Positions 1 through 9,060 of a DNA stretch of 64,000 bases are shown in pieces. Both the position numbers and the translations under genes were made by a program. The notes under the pieces are model-generated. The model was not told where the DNA came from. It was given only the letters and a program-made list of their open reading frames with translations, and made no database searches. The DNA comes from Salinispira pacifica. Lineage in GTDB: Bacteria; Spirochaetota; Spirochaetia; DSM-27196; Salinispiraceae. The stretch is taken from the NCBI RefSeq assembly GCF_000507245.1, contig NC_023035.1:2523570-2587569 (forward strand), written 5' to 3'. Position 1 is the first letter of the stretch; each line of letters begins with the position of its first letter.

Positions 1-2
1 TA

Positions 3-1076
3 AAAAGCTTTTTAAACAATGAGTTTTGTCCCAGATTTATTGTGGATGAAGAGAGCTGGCAGGATGTTGGAAATAAGCTTGAGGGGCGAACGGTCCTCAT
101 CGTTTCCACCACCCAGAGCATGCACCCCCGGGATGAGCTGGCCATGCGGAATTTCCTCATTGCACGGGCTGCCAAGGATAATGGAGCTCACCGCGTTATT
201 TTACTTGAACCCGACCTGTTTTACAGCGCTCAGGATCGGGGTCCGCGGAAAGAGCATGGTTTTGTGGATTTTCAGCGAAGCGAGAAGGATTATAAAAAAT
301 TTGATGGTCAGCCCTTCTCTTCCAGATTATATGCCGATCTTCTGAAGGAATCGGGAGTGGATGAGGTCATTACTGTACATAACCATTCCAACTCTGTGAA
401 GCGGCTTTTCATGGAACGGTTTTCCGGGCATTTTCACAACATGCAGCCCAGTGATGTATACGCCAATTACATCCAGGAATCTGATATCGTAAATCGGGAA
501 AAGCTGATCCTCTGCGCCCCCGATAAGGGAGCTTTTCCCTTTGTGAAGGAGGTTCACTCCCATTTTCAGGATAGCAGTGTGCCCATGATTGTTCTGGAGA
601 AGGAACGGCTGGGTGAACGGAAGATCAGAATGGATGTGAATCCTGAATCGGATCTTACTTTCAAAGATGTGAAGGGCAAACAGGTGGTGGTAATCGACGA
701 TATGGTGCGCACCGGGAGCACGATTATTGAAGCATGCAGCCGTTTGAAAGAAGCGGGTGCGGAGCGGGTCGTGTTTATGGTTACTCATTTTTATTCATCT
801 CAGGAAGGCCGTATCAAATTGAATCACAAGGCCATAGATGAAATCGTCACCACCAGCACCATTCCCCAGATACTGAATCGGGATATGCAGGGAAGGCTGA
901 GGCATAAAATGGTAGTGTTGCGTATCGCAAGATGGATATCAAATTATATTCATCAGCAGATGGAGCCTGAGAGCGAATCCCTCACCCGCCCCTACTACAC
1001 CGAGGATATGTCCAGCAAAAATCCACGCTGGAAGGATCCTTTAGGGCCTTTGTTTAACGGGAAGGCCGGCGAATAA
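3..1076 (+). CDS. prs: Ribose-phosphate pyrophosphokinase, 5' end cut by window
   Basis: Makes PRPP from ribose 5-phosphate and ATP, the precursor of nucleotides and histidine. The phosphoribosyl-binding loop VVVIDDMVRTGSTI lies near the middle of the last third of the protein, about residue 215-228 counted from the GTG at 42, and the N-terminal half has the usual Prs fold pattern (VLIVSTTQSMHPRDELAMRN). The frame is open right to the window edge (residues KSFLNNEFCPRF precede the GTG), so the GTG at 42 is probably internal and the true start lies outside. At more than 344 residues it belongs to the longer Prs type rather than the 315-residue E. coli type. Its 3' end overlaps hisI, on the other strand, by 23 bp. 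Confidence 0.85.
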   Translation, partial: KSFLNNEFCPRFIVDEESWQDVGNKLEGRTVLIVSTTQSMHPRDELAMRNFLIARAAKDNGAHRVILLEPDLFYSAQDRGPRKEHGFVDFQRSEKDYKKFDGQPFSSRLYADLLKESGVDEVITVHNHSNSVKRLFMERFSGHFHNMQPSDVYANYIQESDIVNREKLILCAPDKGAFPFVKEVHSHFQDSSVPMIVLEKERLGERKIRMDVNPESDLTFKDVKGKQVVVIDDMVRTGSTIIEACSRLKEAGAERVVFMVTHFYSSQEGRIKLNHKAIDEIVTTSTIPQILNRDMQGRLRHKMVVLRIARWISNYIHQQMEPESESLTRPYYTEDMSSKNPRWKDPLGPLFNGKAGE

Positions 1077-1632
1077 ACTCCAGTTTCACGGCAGGCCGGT
1101 CTTCCAGGGATTTTCTATTTTCTCCGGGGCGCAGATCCCGGGTCTCCATACCGCCTTTTTCAGTGTTGTCGGAGCGGCCGGTGTTATCTATGTTATCTGT
1201 GTTGTCGGCGTCGCTGAGGCGGCGGTAAAAACACGAATATCGGTGTTTTCCGCTTTGGGGATCCCGGGTATGGCATGCGCCGTCTCCGTCAGGTTCCACA
1301 AGATAGATCAGAGCGTCCTGATCGCAATCTGTACGGATTTCCCCAACCTTCATGATGTTTCCCGATTCTTCACCCTTGGTCCACAGTTTCTTTCTTGATG
1401 TGCTGTAGAATGTAGCCAGACCGGTTGATATGGTTTTCTCCAGAGCCTCGGGGGTGACGTAACCGAGCATCAGCACTTCCCTGCTGCCGGCATCCTGTAC
1501 AATGCAGGGCAGAAGACCTCCCCGCTTGGGAAAATCCGGATGGAATTCCCTGCCTTCTTCCAGATCGGAAGGCTTTGGGTCCGAGGGGGTCGGGCGTGAT
1601 GCTTGGGGTGATTTGAGCTGATCTTCTTTCAT
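1054..1632 (-). CDS. hisI: Phosphoribosyl-AMP cyclohydrolase
   Basis: Opens the purine ring of phosphoribosyl-AMP in histidine synthesis. From the chosen start, KLWTKGEESGN (82-92), DCDQDAL (102-108), ACH (119-121) and SCF (133-135) carry the zinc and magnesium ligands of the family. It is a stand-alone cyclohydrolase; no HisE pyrophosphohydrolase domain follows. The ATG at 1632 has GGAAGG at good spacing; an upstream in-frame start at 1656 adds eight residues and lacks such a site. The last 50 residues are an unusual hydrophilic tail with repeated D-N-T units, and its coding end runs into the 3' end of prs. The N-terminal 30 residues are also low complexity. Confidence 0.9.
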   Translation of the reverse strand: MKEDQLKSPQASRPTPSDPKPSDLEEGREFHPDFPKRGGLLPCIVQDAGSREVLMLGYVTPEALEKTISTGLATFYSTSRKKLWTKGEESGNIMKVGEIRTDCDQDALIYLVEPDGDGACHTRDPQSGKHRYSCFYRRLSDADNTDNIDNTGRSDNTEKGGMETRDLRPGENRKSLEDRPAVKLEFIRRPSR

Positions 1633-1683
1633 ACGGGTTCCTTCCCAGACCGGCATGCGGGCTGTGGTGGTTTCTCTTTGAGC

Positions 1684-2379
1684 CTATTCAATCCCTGCTT
1701 GCTGAAGTGCGTTCAGCTGGGCCTCATAAATCCGGGAGATCCCTTCTTCGGCTGAGTCCAGCAGCGTATTGAGCTGTTCCCGTGAAAAGGAGTCCTGTTC
1801 GCCGGTTCCCTGCACTTCAATAAGAGCCTCATCTCTCATTACAACATTCATATCCACATCCGCATTGCTGTCCAGCTCATAGTCAAGATCGCAGTGAATT
1901 TGCTGATTGACGATTCCCACACTTACTGCGGCCACCTGTCCCTGACGGTACTGAATCGGATCTGTACCGTTTTCACCTGCCAGTTTCTGAAGGGCCATGA
2001 TGAGGGCAACCCAGCCTCCGCTGATGGCTGCAGTGCGTGTCCCGCCGTCAGCCTGGAGGACATCACAGTCCACTACAATGCTCACTTCACCCAGAGCATC
2101 AAGGTCAATGGCTGCGCGAAGACTGCGGCCGATGAGCCGCTGAATTTCCACGCTTCTCCCGTCACGCTTCCGTATTTCTCTGCGTTTCCGGCCGCCGCTG
2201 GTACTCCCGGGAAGCATGGCGTATTCGGCGGTGATCCAGCCGCTGCCGCTGTCCCTGAGAAACGGAGGTACGCTTTTTTCAATGCTGGCAGTACACAGCA
2301 CTTTGGTTCTCCCGAAACGGACAAGACAGGACGCATCGGCAGTATCAATAAACCCGGGTGAAAATTCAATTTCCCTCAT
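1684..2379 (-). CDS. rph: Ribonuclease PH
   Basis: Phosphorolytic 3'-5' exoribonuclease that trims tRNA 3' ends. The body is typical: RFGRTKVLCTAS, GWITAEYAMLPGST, RDGRSVEIQRLIGRSLRA and DCDVLQADGGTRTA. The protein has 231 residues against about 238-245 in the family. It starts at MREIEF, which aligns with the internal LREIEF-type segment of other RNase PH proteins, so the usual N-terminal R-x-DGR stretch is missing. An in-frame TGA lies five codons upstream, so no longer start exists in this frame. The gene begins 2 bp after the stop of the membrane protein gene and is probably co-transcribed with it. Confidence 0.92.
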   Translation of the reverse strand: MREIEFSPGFIDTADASCLVRFGRTKVLCTASIEKSVPPFLRDSGSGWITAEYAMLPGSTSGGRKRREIRKRDGRSVEIQRLIGRSLRAAIDLDALGEVSIVVDCDVLQADGGTRTAAISGGWVALIMALQKLAGENGTDPIQYRQGQVAAVSVGIVNQQIHCDLDYELDSNADVDMNVVMRDEALIEVQGTGEQDSFSREQLNTLLDSAEEGISRIYEAQLNALQQAGIE

Positions 2380-2381
2380 GT

Positions 2382-2759
2382 TCAGGCAGCTCCCTCACCC
2401 AGGCGGGCACCGAAAAGAGCAACGGCATACGCGACTATTGCCGAGAGTATGAGACTGAAAAGCATTCCCGGTCCGAAAATTCCCCGCTCGAGAAGCACTC
2501 CGCCCACTGCGATAATCACCGCTCCAACGGCAGGTTCACGGATGGTAATTCCGGGACTGAGGCGGCCGGTAATGTAACCGCCGATAAAATATGCCAGAGG
2601 TTTCACGAGAAAAAACAGGAAAAATCCTATTCCAAGGGTAAGTATTCCAAATATCTTAAACACTGCTGTCACCGCTACCTGAGCTACCAGTAATACTGCA
2701 AGGCTGATGAGCATCCATTTCAGATCAAAAGATCCGTTTGTTTCATGATAATCTGACAT
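2382..2759 (-). CDS. Small membrane protein of unknown function
   Basis: A 125-residue protein with a short hydrophilic N-terminus (MSDYHETNGSFDLKW) and about four hydrophobic segments (near residues 16-38, 41-62, 77-92 and 98-117), ending in a short polar tail. I do not recognise a family with confidence. The ATG at 2759 follows GGAGG with five bases between, which beats the upstream in-frame ATG at 2783. It is the promoter-proximal partner of rph, separated from it by 2 bp, so translation of the two is probably coupled. The conserved-looking glycine pairs (FIGGYITG) suggest a packed helix bundle, but no function can be claimed. Confidence 0.75.
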   Translation of the reverse strand: MSDYHETNGSFDLKWMLISLAVLLVAQVAVTAVFKIFGILTLGIGFFLFFLVKPLAYFIGGYITGRLSPGITIREPAVGAVIIAVGGVLLERGIFGPGMLFSLILSAIVAYAVALFGARLGEGAA

Positions 2760-2898
2760 TTTTTCCTCCAATTCAAAGAGCATGCTGACGAGTCATCCGG
2801 CGTCGGTTCATTCCGTTATCCCGTTTCGTAAATATATCCGGGTAGTGAGATATCCATTCATGATTCCGAAACCGGACTTGAGCTTGTAAAGAACCAAT

Positions 2899-4566
2899 TT
2901 AACACTCAGGGATACTAACTTCAATCGGCAGTCCTCCGGCTCCGGGCTGTTTGAAGTTGTGCTTCAGCTCTTCACCTCTCCGGCGGAACTCGAAAACAAT
3001 ATCACATACATTTTCCAAGGAATAATAGGAGGCATCGGATTTGCTGACTGCAGGAATGTTGTTGTACTCCCCGCTATCCGGACCCTGCTGGTGGGCAGAT
3101 TCGCTGCCCCGGCCTTTTCTTGCCCCGGCAGTGTTCTGAGAGAAGCCCTGGGGTGAACCGGCTGCGGTTCTTTCACAGACAGTGAGGGCAGCGGCGGCGG
3201 CCACCGCACTGCGGATTCCGCAGGGGTGAGTAATTGTTTCTCCCTGTACGGGACACCCCAAACCCAGACTGTGCTCCAGCACAGCTGCGGCGGATGACAG
3301 TATATCAAGGGAGGAACCTCCTCTGACGGCAGTCAATGCCCCTGCGGCCATGGCAGCTGCGGCTCCTGTTTCTCCCTGACAACCGTTCACCCCTTCCGGT
3401 GAGCCTTTTCCAAGTAAGCGGGCGATGGCTGCAGCGGTACATATGTACGTGGTAAGCCGGTCCTTATCAGCCCGGTGCATAGCGGATTCCCCGGTCTCCG
3501 CTATGCCGAAGCTGAGATAATATACCACCGGCATGATTCCCCATGCTCCGGTGCCGGCGAAATGAATCCCAGGCTCCCCACGGTAGGTAAGTTCCTGGAT
3601 ATACGATATCAGGCGGGTAACGGTTCCTGGCTGTTCTCCGGCATCAGTGCCCCCGGAGTTCTCAAGGCTGCGGCTCATCTTTTGCATGAGCCTGACAAAG
3701 TATTGATGATAGGTATCCAGAATTTTTCTCAGCCTGAGCTCACCGTGAATTGCGGTTTCCTGTTCCAGCATCAGACCGGGGATATCAGTATTGTATTCCC
3801 GGCACAGGCCGATGAGTGCCCTGGGGTCAAAAGAGAAGGAGAGACGGTCACCTGGAGGCGGAAAATGACGTTCGGGTTCGTTTGTTCCAACAAAGCGAAG
3901 AAGTGCGAATGCGTCGTCGCAGATCACTCCGCCGCCTATGCTGTACCAGCGCCGGGACAGTATGAGGTGCTCACCGCTCTCCTCACTCCTGCTGAACAGC
4001 TGGAATTCCACCCCCCGGCTGAAGCCGGGCACACTGATGCTTCCTCCGCTGATAATGGAACGGGAGGGATGAAATTCCACATCTGTGTCCCCACCCGGAT
4101 CTGGTATTTTACCGATTTTCTCAAGCTGCCGGGCATCTGATATCATCATGTCACGCCAGGTGGTTTCTTCAGGGGAGACCTCAGAGAGGGGATCTACTTC
4201 ATTGAGGGGATCCACTACATTGAGTGGATCAACCTCGTTGCGGGGATGTACCTCAGCGCTGGAATGGACCCCGGGGATTTCCCGGCCGGATAACCCCGAG
4301 CATAAGGCTTCATACATCAGGTAGTCATGCTGCCTTGCCGACATGGTTCCCAGTAGAAGCACTCTGATATAGTACTTCCCGGCCGGATGATGAAATGCTT
4401 CTTCAGAAATGTTGTGTTTTAATTCGGCTACGGAGGATTGGTGCTGCAGAAAATATTCCCGTATAAGTCCTCTGAACGCAGCTGCAGCACGCAGGGCGGC
4501 AAGAGTGTAACCGCTTGATGGACCGGGGCCGATTAGAAAAAGATCTGTAAAGCTCATGTATTCCAT
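2899..4566 (-). CDS. L-serine dehydratase-like, single-chain iron-sulfur type
   Basis: Probable L-serine ammonia-lyase giving pyruvate and ammonia. The N-terminal segment DLFLIGPGPSSGYTLAA corresponds to the beta-type serine dehydratase motif (IGPSSSHT). The C-terminal half has GCQGETGAAAAMAAGAL and a downstream Cys pair; the three cysteines are spaced 42 and 11 residues apart, as I recall for the 4Fe-4S ligands of the Legionella enzyme. The final residue is Cys, matching the tail-in-mouth fourth ligand. A linker between the halves has tandem E-V-D-P-L repeats encoded by 18-bp DNA repeats, and a second polar insert lies before the C-terminus. The ATG at 4566 follows AGGGGA; ATG 4611 is the alternative. 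Divergent from E. coli SdaA, so substrate is inferred. Confidence 0.75.
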   Translation of the reverse strand: MEYMSFTDLFLIGPGPSSGYTLAALRAAAAFRGLIREYFLQHQSSVAELKHNISEEAFHHPAGKYYIRVLLLGTMSARQHDYLMYEALCSGLSGREIPGVHSSAEVHPRNEVDPLNVVDPLNEVDPLSEVSPEETTWRDMMISDARQLEKIGKIPDPGGDTDVEFHPSRSIISGGSISVPGFSRGVEFQLFSRSEESGEHLILSRRWYSIGGGVICDDAFALLRFVGTNEPERHFPPPGDRLSFSFDPRALIGLCREYNTDIPGLMLEQETAIHGELRLRKILDTYHQYFVRLMQKMSRSLENSGGTDAGEQPGTVTRLISYIQELTYRGEPGIHFAGTGAWGIMPVVYYLSFGIAETGESAMHRADKDRLTTYICTAAAIARLLGKGSPEGVNGCQGETGAAAAMAAGALTAVRGGSSLDILSSAAAVLEHSLGLGCPVQGETITHPCGIRSAVAAAAALTVCERTAAGSPQGFSQNTAGARKGRGSESAHQQGPDSGEYNNIPAVSKSDASYYSLENVCDIVFEFRRRGEELKHNFKQPGAGGLPIEVSIPEC

Positions 4567-4639
4567 ATGTTCCCCTGTATTCCATGATTCACCCGCACTT
4601 GGTGTATTCACCCGTATTCAATGTTTGCCCTGAGGCTGC

Positions 4640-6373
4640 TCAACCGTTCTGTTCGGCCCCATCATCAAGGGGATATTTTTGTTTCAGACGGGTAATTTGC
4701 TCGGGAGTACTGATGCGGTAACTCATAGTCAGAAGATCCTGAATTTTTTTTCGAAGGTTGCTTTCCTCTTCCAGTTCTGCGAGCACCGAACCTTCCTGCA
4801 TTTCATACAGATAGAGGTTTATGAGAACCAGTGCAGAGCGCAGGGCTTCCTGTACGGTTTTTCCACCGGTCCAATTATCATCCCGGATTAATTCCTGTCG
4901 ATGCCTAAGGGCTTCACGGTTTCCGGTGGCCTGACCTCTCACATCCTCCGCAGAATCTTCCAGACTTTCTGCCAGTCCGTTTCCGTCAATATCAGAAGCA
5001 TTTGGCCCCGCTCCGGTATTTTCCCCGCCGGTAACCGCCCCGGGAGAGTCCGGATTTCCGTCCTCTGCCTGATTCTGTACCGGACCGCGAAGATCCGCAA
5101 ATACATGGATGATGGAAAAGAGCCGGTCTTTCATCCCGCTGAAGATATTCAGATTTTCTGCGATCAGGTTCAGAAGCTGAGTTTCATTGCTGCCCGCCGG
5201 TTCAACATAGGAACTGATGCGCCGTCTGCTGTTTGTGAGTTCCATATACCGGAGTATCTGAAAAAACGGTACCTGTGTCCGAATGCGTTCAAGCTGATCG
5301 ATGTTGTATCGCAGTCGGCTGAAAAAATCGGAAAACACCAGTTCGCTGAAGATCCGGCGCTTCCGGGATTCAGAGGTGATCACATCACGGCAGAGCAGAG
5401 CTTCAAAATTCTGCTGAAAGAGATTCGAAAAATCCAATACGTATGAGGGAATATTTGAGTAGGTATCGCTGTAACGCCCCTTTCGCTCAGGACCTATAAT
5501 GCCGGTTATGAAGCGCTGCAATTGGGACAGATCGGGTGTCTGGGGATCCAGGCGGGGAAGAAAGTATCGCATCCGGTACATGCTGCGATAGCCGGCATAC
5601 ACGGAGGCAAGGCTTTTATCCAGCCCGTCAATATAGGATTTGATGGCTGCACTTCTGACTTCATCCACGTCAAACTCCCATTCACTCACCAGGGGTTCAT
5701 CCAGGGGATTGATCAGGTCCTTCATGCTTAAATATCTTCTGCTGGAAACCATATTTGCAGCCAGGACCAGTTGTGAAAGCGACGGATGGATTCGATTGAA
5801 CATGATGAGCTGTTCCACCAACGCCCGTGTTTCCCTCTGGGAGAACTTAACCTCTTCCATCCGATCATGCAGATAGGAGAGAACATCCAGGGTTTTCCGC
5901 ACCAGCTGGGGCGAATGGTAATATACCAGGAGGTGAGGCTCCAGATGCTTCAGCCCCTCCAGGCTGTGGCGGCTTGCGGTGTTCATATTCAGGAAGCGGA
6001 TTTTCTCGGTTTCACGGCAGAGGTTTTGCAGCAGAACAATCAGATTGTAATCATATTTATTCACGTATTTCCACGCAGAATCCAGGATGACCCCCAGGCG
6101 GGCTGTCAGGGGGATGGTGAGCTGCTGGATGATGCTCTGTTCCATGTTCTGAGCAGGCTTTGCAGCTATGCGCAGCCTGAAGAGGGGAAGAGAAACGATC
6201 AATCCGGTGCTTGCGGCGAATTTCCGTATTTTCCAGTAGTCGAACAGGATATAATTGAGAAGTGAATTATCCCCCGGGCGGTGCTTCAGGCGGCGGCGGT
6301 TCCTGATAATATCCTGAAGTCCGTGGGGGCGTCTTCTTTGAGAATGTGAAGCGATCTGATTGTCTTCGCTCAT
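4640..6373 (-). CDS. Conserved hypothetical, spirochaete-type cytoplasmic protein
   Basis: A 577-residue protein, basic at the N-terminus (SQRRRPHGLQDIIRNRRRLKHR), then mostly alpha-helical by composition, with many amphipathic Leu/Arg-rich segments and no clear membrane span or signal peptide. Residues 430-500 form an acidic, Gly/Asp/Asn-rich linker before a helical C-terminal region ending LKQKYPLDDG. It resembles in style a group of long spirochaete-specific proteins (possibly DUF5312), but I cannot confirm this by eye. It is followed 52 bp upstream on the same strand by the HEAT-repeat gene and by the cyclase gene, so these three may form one operon. No catalytic motif was found. Confidence 0.7.
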   Translation of the reverse strand: MSEDNQIASHSQRRRPHGLQDIIRNRRRLKHRPGDNSLLNYILFDYWKIRKFAASTGLIVSLPLFRLRIAAKPAQNMEQSIIQQLTIPLTARLGVILDSAWKYVNKYDYNLIVLLQNLCRETEKIRFLNMNTASRHSLEGLKHLEPHLLVYYHSPQLVRKTLDVLSYLHDRMEEVKFSQRETRALVEQLIMFNRIHPSLSQLVLAANMVSSRRYLSMKDLINPLDEPLVSEWEFDVDEVRSAAIKSYIDGLDKSLASVYAGYRSMYRMRYFLPRLDPQTPDLSQLQRFITGIIGPERKGRYSDTYSNIPSYVLDFSNLFQQNFEALLCRDVITSESRKRRIFSELVFSDFFSRLRYNIDQLERIRTQVPFFQILRYMELTNSRRRISSYVEPAGSNETQLLNLIAENLNIFSGMKDRLFSIIHVFADLRGPVQNQAEDGNPDSPGAVTGGENTGAGPNASDIDGNGLAESLEDSAEDVRGQATGNREALRHRQELIRDDNWTGGKTVQEALRSALVLINLYLYEMQEGSVLAELEEESNLRKKIQDLLTMSYRISTPEQITRLKQKYPLDDGAEQNG

Positions 6374-6425
6374 ATACTAATACAGTATAGCGGATATTTA
6401 TGATTTATGATGCAGCAGGATCGAT

Positions 6426-9005
6426 TCACGATCCTGATTCATCATCAACATCCTTGGCGTGGAGCCGCTGCAGCGCCCATTCGGTGTACTTGCGCACTCT
6501 CTTCTGCGGATCCTCCCTGAGCTGAGACAGGATTTCATGCCCTTCCTTACCCGCCAGGTATTCCAGGGCCTTGGTAACCATTACCCGGACATCTTCATCA
6601 GGATCCCGTGCAGCCAGCACAATTCCCCGGTAACTGGATACGCTTCCCACTTTGGCAAGAAACTTCGCCGCATCCCTGCGCACCTGGGGATCCCGGTCAC
6701 CCAGCAGCCTTATGTGTTTTTCCACGTACCCGGTCTGTTCCAGAATTTCCACAAGCTGGGGTTTCAGGCTTGCCAGGTCCTGTTCCAGAAGATCTCTGAC
6801 GGCATCCTCGGCATCGTTTCCCATCCTGGCGAAACAGTTTACCAGACGATCCCGGAGTTCCGGTTCCGCGTCTTTCATATGCTCAAGAAGAGACTCAATG
6901 CGCCGGGAATCGCTTCGTCTGGATATTGCCTGGATAACCGGCTCATACAATTCATCATCCGCCTGAAATTCACTGAGAAGATGTACCAGAGTGCTCAGTG
7001 CGGTTTTGGATTCTGAAGCACCCAGCCCCCGTATTCCGGCTTCTTTCACCGTGCTTACTTCATGAGGGTCATCTATTACCCCTTTCAGTTCATCAATGGT
7101 TGAATCACTGCCGTGAACCCCCATGGCATCCCCCGCAGCTGCCCGGACCCGTTCAACGGGATCCCGAAGGAGATCGGTTGTGAGATTGATGGTGCGGGTG
7201 TCTCCCAGGTCTACCAGAGCCCGAAGGGCGGAAATCCTCACATCAGGCTCGGCATCCTTCAATGCTGCCCGGATTTCTTTGGAAATTCGTTTCTTTTCCT
7301 CAACAGGGATGCTGGCAATTACCGCTGCACGGATTTTCCCATCTGGCTGGGCAAGCAGTTCATCCACTCTGGAAGAAAATTCCTTGCCGGCATAATGATG
7401 GAGTACTCTGGTGAATTCACCAGCCTGTTCCGGAGGAATAGTGGGGAGCTGTTCAAGGATCATCTGAACCAGATATGGATGTCCGTAATCTGCAATGATC
7501 TTCAATGCGGTAATTCTGATGGAATGGGAGTACTCTCCCCTTTCGGATCTGAGTATCTCCTTGAGCCGGGGAAGAACCGTACCGGTCTTCAGTTGGGAAA
7601 AAGCTTTCCGCAGGGCTTCATGCTCGGTAAATGACGTATCCAGCAGGAGATTAAGCAGGATTTCCACCACCCTCTTATCATCCCTTATGTTCAGATGAGT
7701 CAGAATATAGGCCGCCTTTCCCGAATCGTAGCGGTGCCGGTCCAGTTCTTTCACCAGAAGAGCCGTTCCGCTGTCGCTGGGGCGCAGATTCAGGACCTTG
7801 ATGCCCTGTTCCCATACCCGGGAATCTTCCCCGTTAATATTATTGAATCCCCGTTCCGCCAGAGGTGGAATCAGCAGACGGTCTCCGCTGCGCTCAAGCA
7901 TTTTCAGGGCAAGGTAGAGACTTGCGGGTTTGGTCCCCGTCCGATACAGAAAATCCCAGACCTGAACCTCCGCCGCTTTACCCAGCAGCCGTTCCCTGCG
8001 CTCCAGGTCTTTTTTATCTGTCGGATCAGCTTCATTCAGCGTCTGCTTCAGCCATCCTATGCGATCCAGGAAGGCGGCTGCGGGGTGGCGCAGCTCCAGG
8101 TTCTTGCTGTCCAGCAGTTCGATTGCAAGATTGACATGATCTTCCCGCCGGGGATCAAGAAAATCCAGAACATGGAACGCTTCAACGGTGCCCAGATTTC
8201 CGGGGTCCACCGTGTACTGCCGGGGAAAATCCTTCTGGATCCTGTACCAGGCCGCCTCTCGTACTTCAAAGGCCGCATCATGGACCAGGGATGATTCCAG
8301 CCTGCCGTACAGATCTTCTATCCGATCGTTTTGGATCTCCTGGATGACCGTTTTTCTGACGAGGGGGTGGGAATCTCTGAGACTCTCTTCAAGAACCCTG
8401 GTGGATCGATCGGATCCATCGTGAAGTAACAGACTTACCGCAAAAAACCGGGCTTTCCATTCCGGATCCCCGCCGATTTCCCGGATCTGATCAACCGAAT
8501 CCCTGAAAAGTTCCAGCACCTCTGCTGCAGGGAATGGCTCGCCGCTGCAGGAGAGGGCAAGCATCCGCATCCCCGCATCGTCCACCCGTTCCTTGATCAG
8601 CTGTTGATGCTGATTTTTCTGATTCTCCACGGCTGTTATCAGCACAGAAAACAGATTTTCCTCGGGTACAAACTCGAGTATGTATTTCAGCTGCTTCTCT
8701 TTCCGACGGCTGCGGTAATCCTTCATCCATATCCGGTCCAGACCGGAAAACCGGATAACAGCGGGGTTATTCTCTTCACGGGCCATCTGTACCAGGACCT
8801 TGGATTTCACCTTAAGGTAATGTGTACTGAATTTGCGGACAAAAGGGGTCCGGTTATTCAACGCTCGTTGGACTTCCGCTTTAAACCGCCGCCTTCTCAC
8901 TATCCGATGTATAAAAAAAACGGTTAAGACAAGCACTAGACCCGCCGCAATGGCTATCCACAGCCACAGCGGCAACCGGTCTATTAAATCTGTAAGGACG
9001 GACAT
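6426..9005 (-). CDS. Membrane-anchored HEAT-repeat protein
   Basis: An 859-residue protein with one N-terminal membrane helix (about residues 13-33, LWLWIAIAAGLVLVLTVFFI) followed by a basic stop-transfer RRRRFK, placing the remainder in the cytoplasm. Almost the whole soluble part is built of 30-35-residue helix pairs of HEAT/PBS-lyase type, with recurring units such as DAEPDVRISALRALVDLGD, DPVERVRAAAGDAMG, DRDPQVRRDAAKFLAKVG and DPDEDVRVMVTKALEYLAG. Such solenoids bind other proteins. The gene lies between the 577-residue hypothetical and the adenylate cyclase on the same strand with short gaps, so a scaffold role for one of these partners is possible but unproven. Confidence 0.88.
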   Translation of the reverse strand: MSVLTDLIDRLPLWLWIAIAAGLVLVLTVFFIHRIVRRRRFKAEVQRALNNRTPFVRKFSTHYLKVKSKVLVQMAREENNPAVIRFSGLDRIWMKDYRSRRKEKQLKYILEFVPEENLFSVLITAVENQKNQHQQLIKERVDDAGMRMLALSCSGEPFPAAEVLELFRDSVDQIREIGGDPEWKARFFAVSLLLHDGSDRSTRVLEESLRDSHPLVRKTVIQEIQNDRIEDLYGRLESSLVHDAAFEVREAAWYRIQKDFPRQYTVDPGNLGTVEAFHVLDFLDPRREDHVNLAIELLDSKNLELRHPAAAFLDRIGWLKQTLNEADPTDKKDLERRERLLGKAAEVQVWDFLYRTGTKPASLYLALKMLERSGDRLLIPPLAERGFNNINGEDSRVWEQGIKVLNLRPSDSGTALLVKELDRHRYDSGKAAYILTHLNIRDDKRVVEILLNLLLDTSFTEHEALRKAFSQLKTGTVLPRLKEILRSERGEYSHSIRITALKIIADYGHPYLVQMILEQLPTIPPEQAGEFTRVLHHYAGKEFSSRVDELLAQPDGKIRAAVIASIPVEEKKRISKEIRAALKDAEPDVRISALRALVDLGDTRTINLTTDLLRDPVERVRAAAGDAMGVHGSDSTIDELKGVIDDPHEVSTVKEAGIRGLGASESKTALSTLVHLLSEFQADDELYEPVIQAISRRSDSRRIESLLEHMKDAEPELRDRLVNCFARMGNDAEDAVRDLLEQDLASLKPQLVEILEQTGYVEKHIRLLGDRDPQVRRDAAKFLAKVGSVSSYRGIVLAARDPDEDVRVMVTKALEYLAGKEGHEILSQLREDPQKRVRKYTEWALQRLHAKDVDDESGS

Positions 9006-9060
9006 TCTCTTCCCCCTAATATGTTCTCAAACAACATTTCCTGCTTCGCAATATTCTGTA

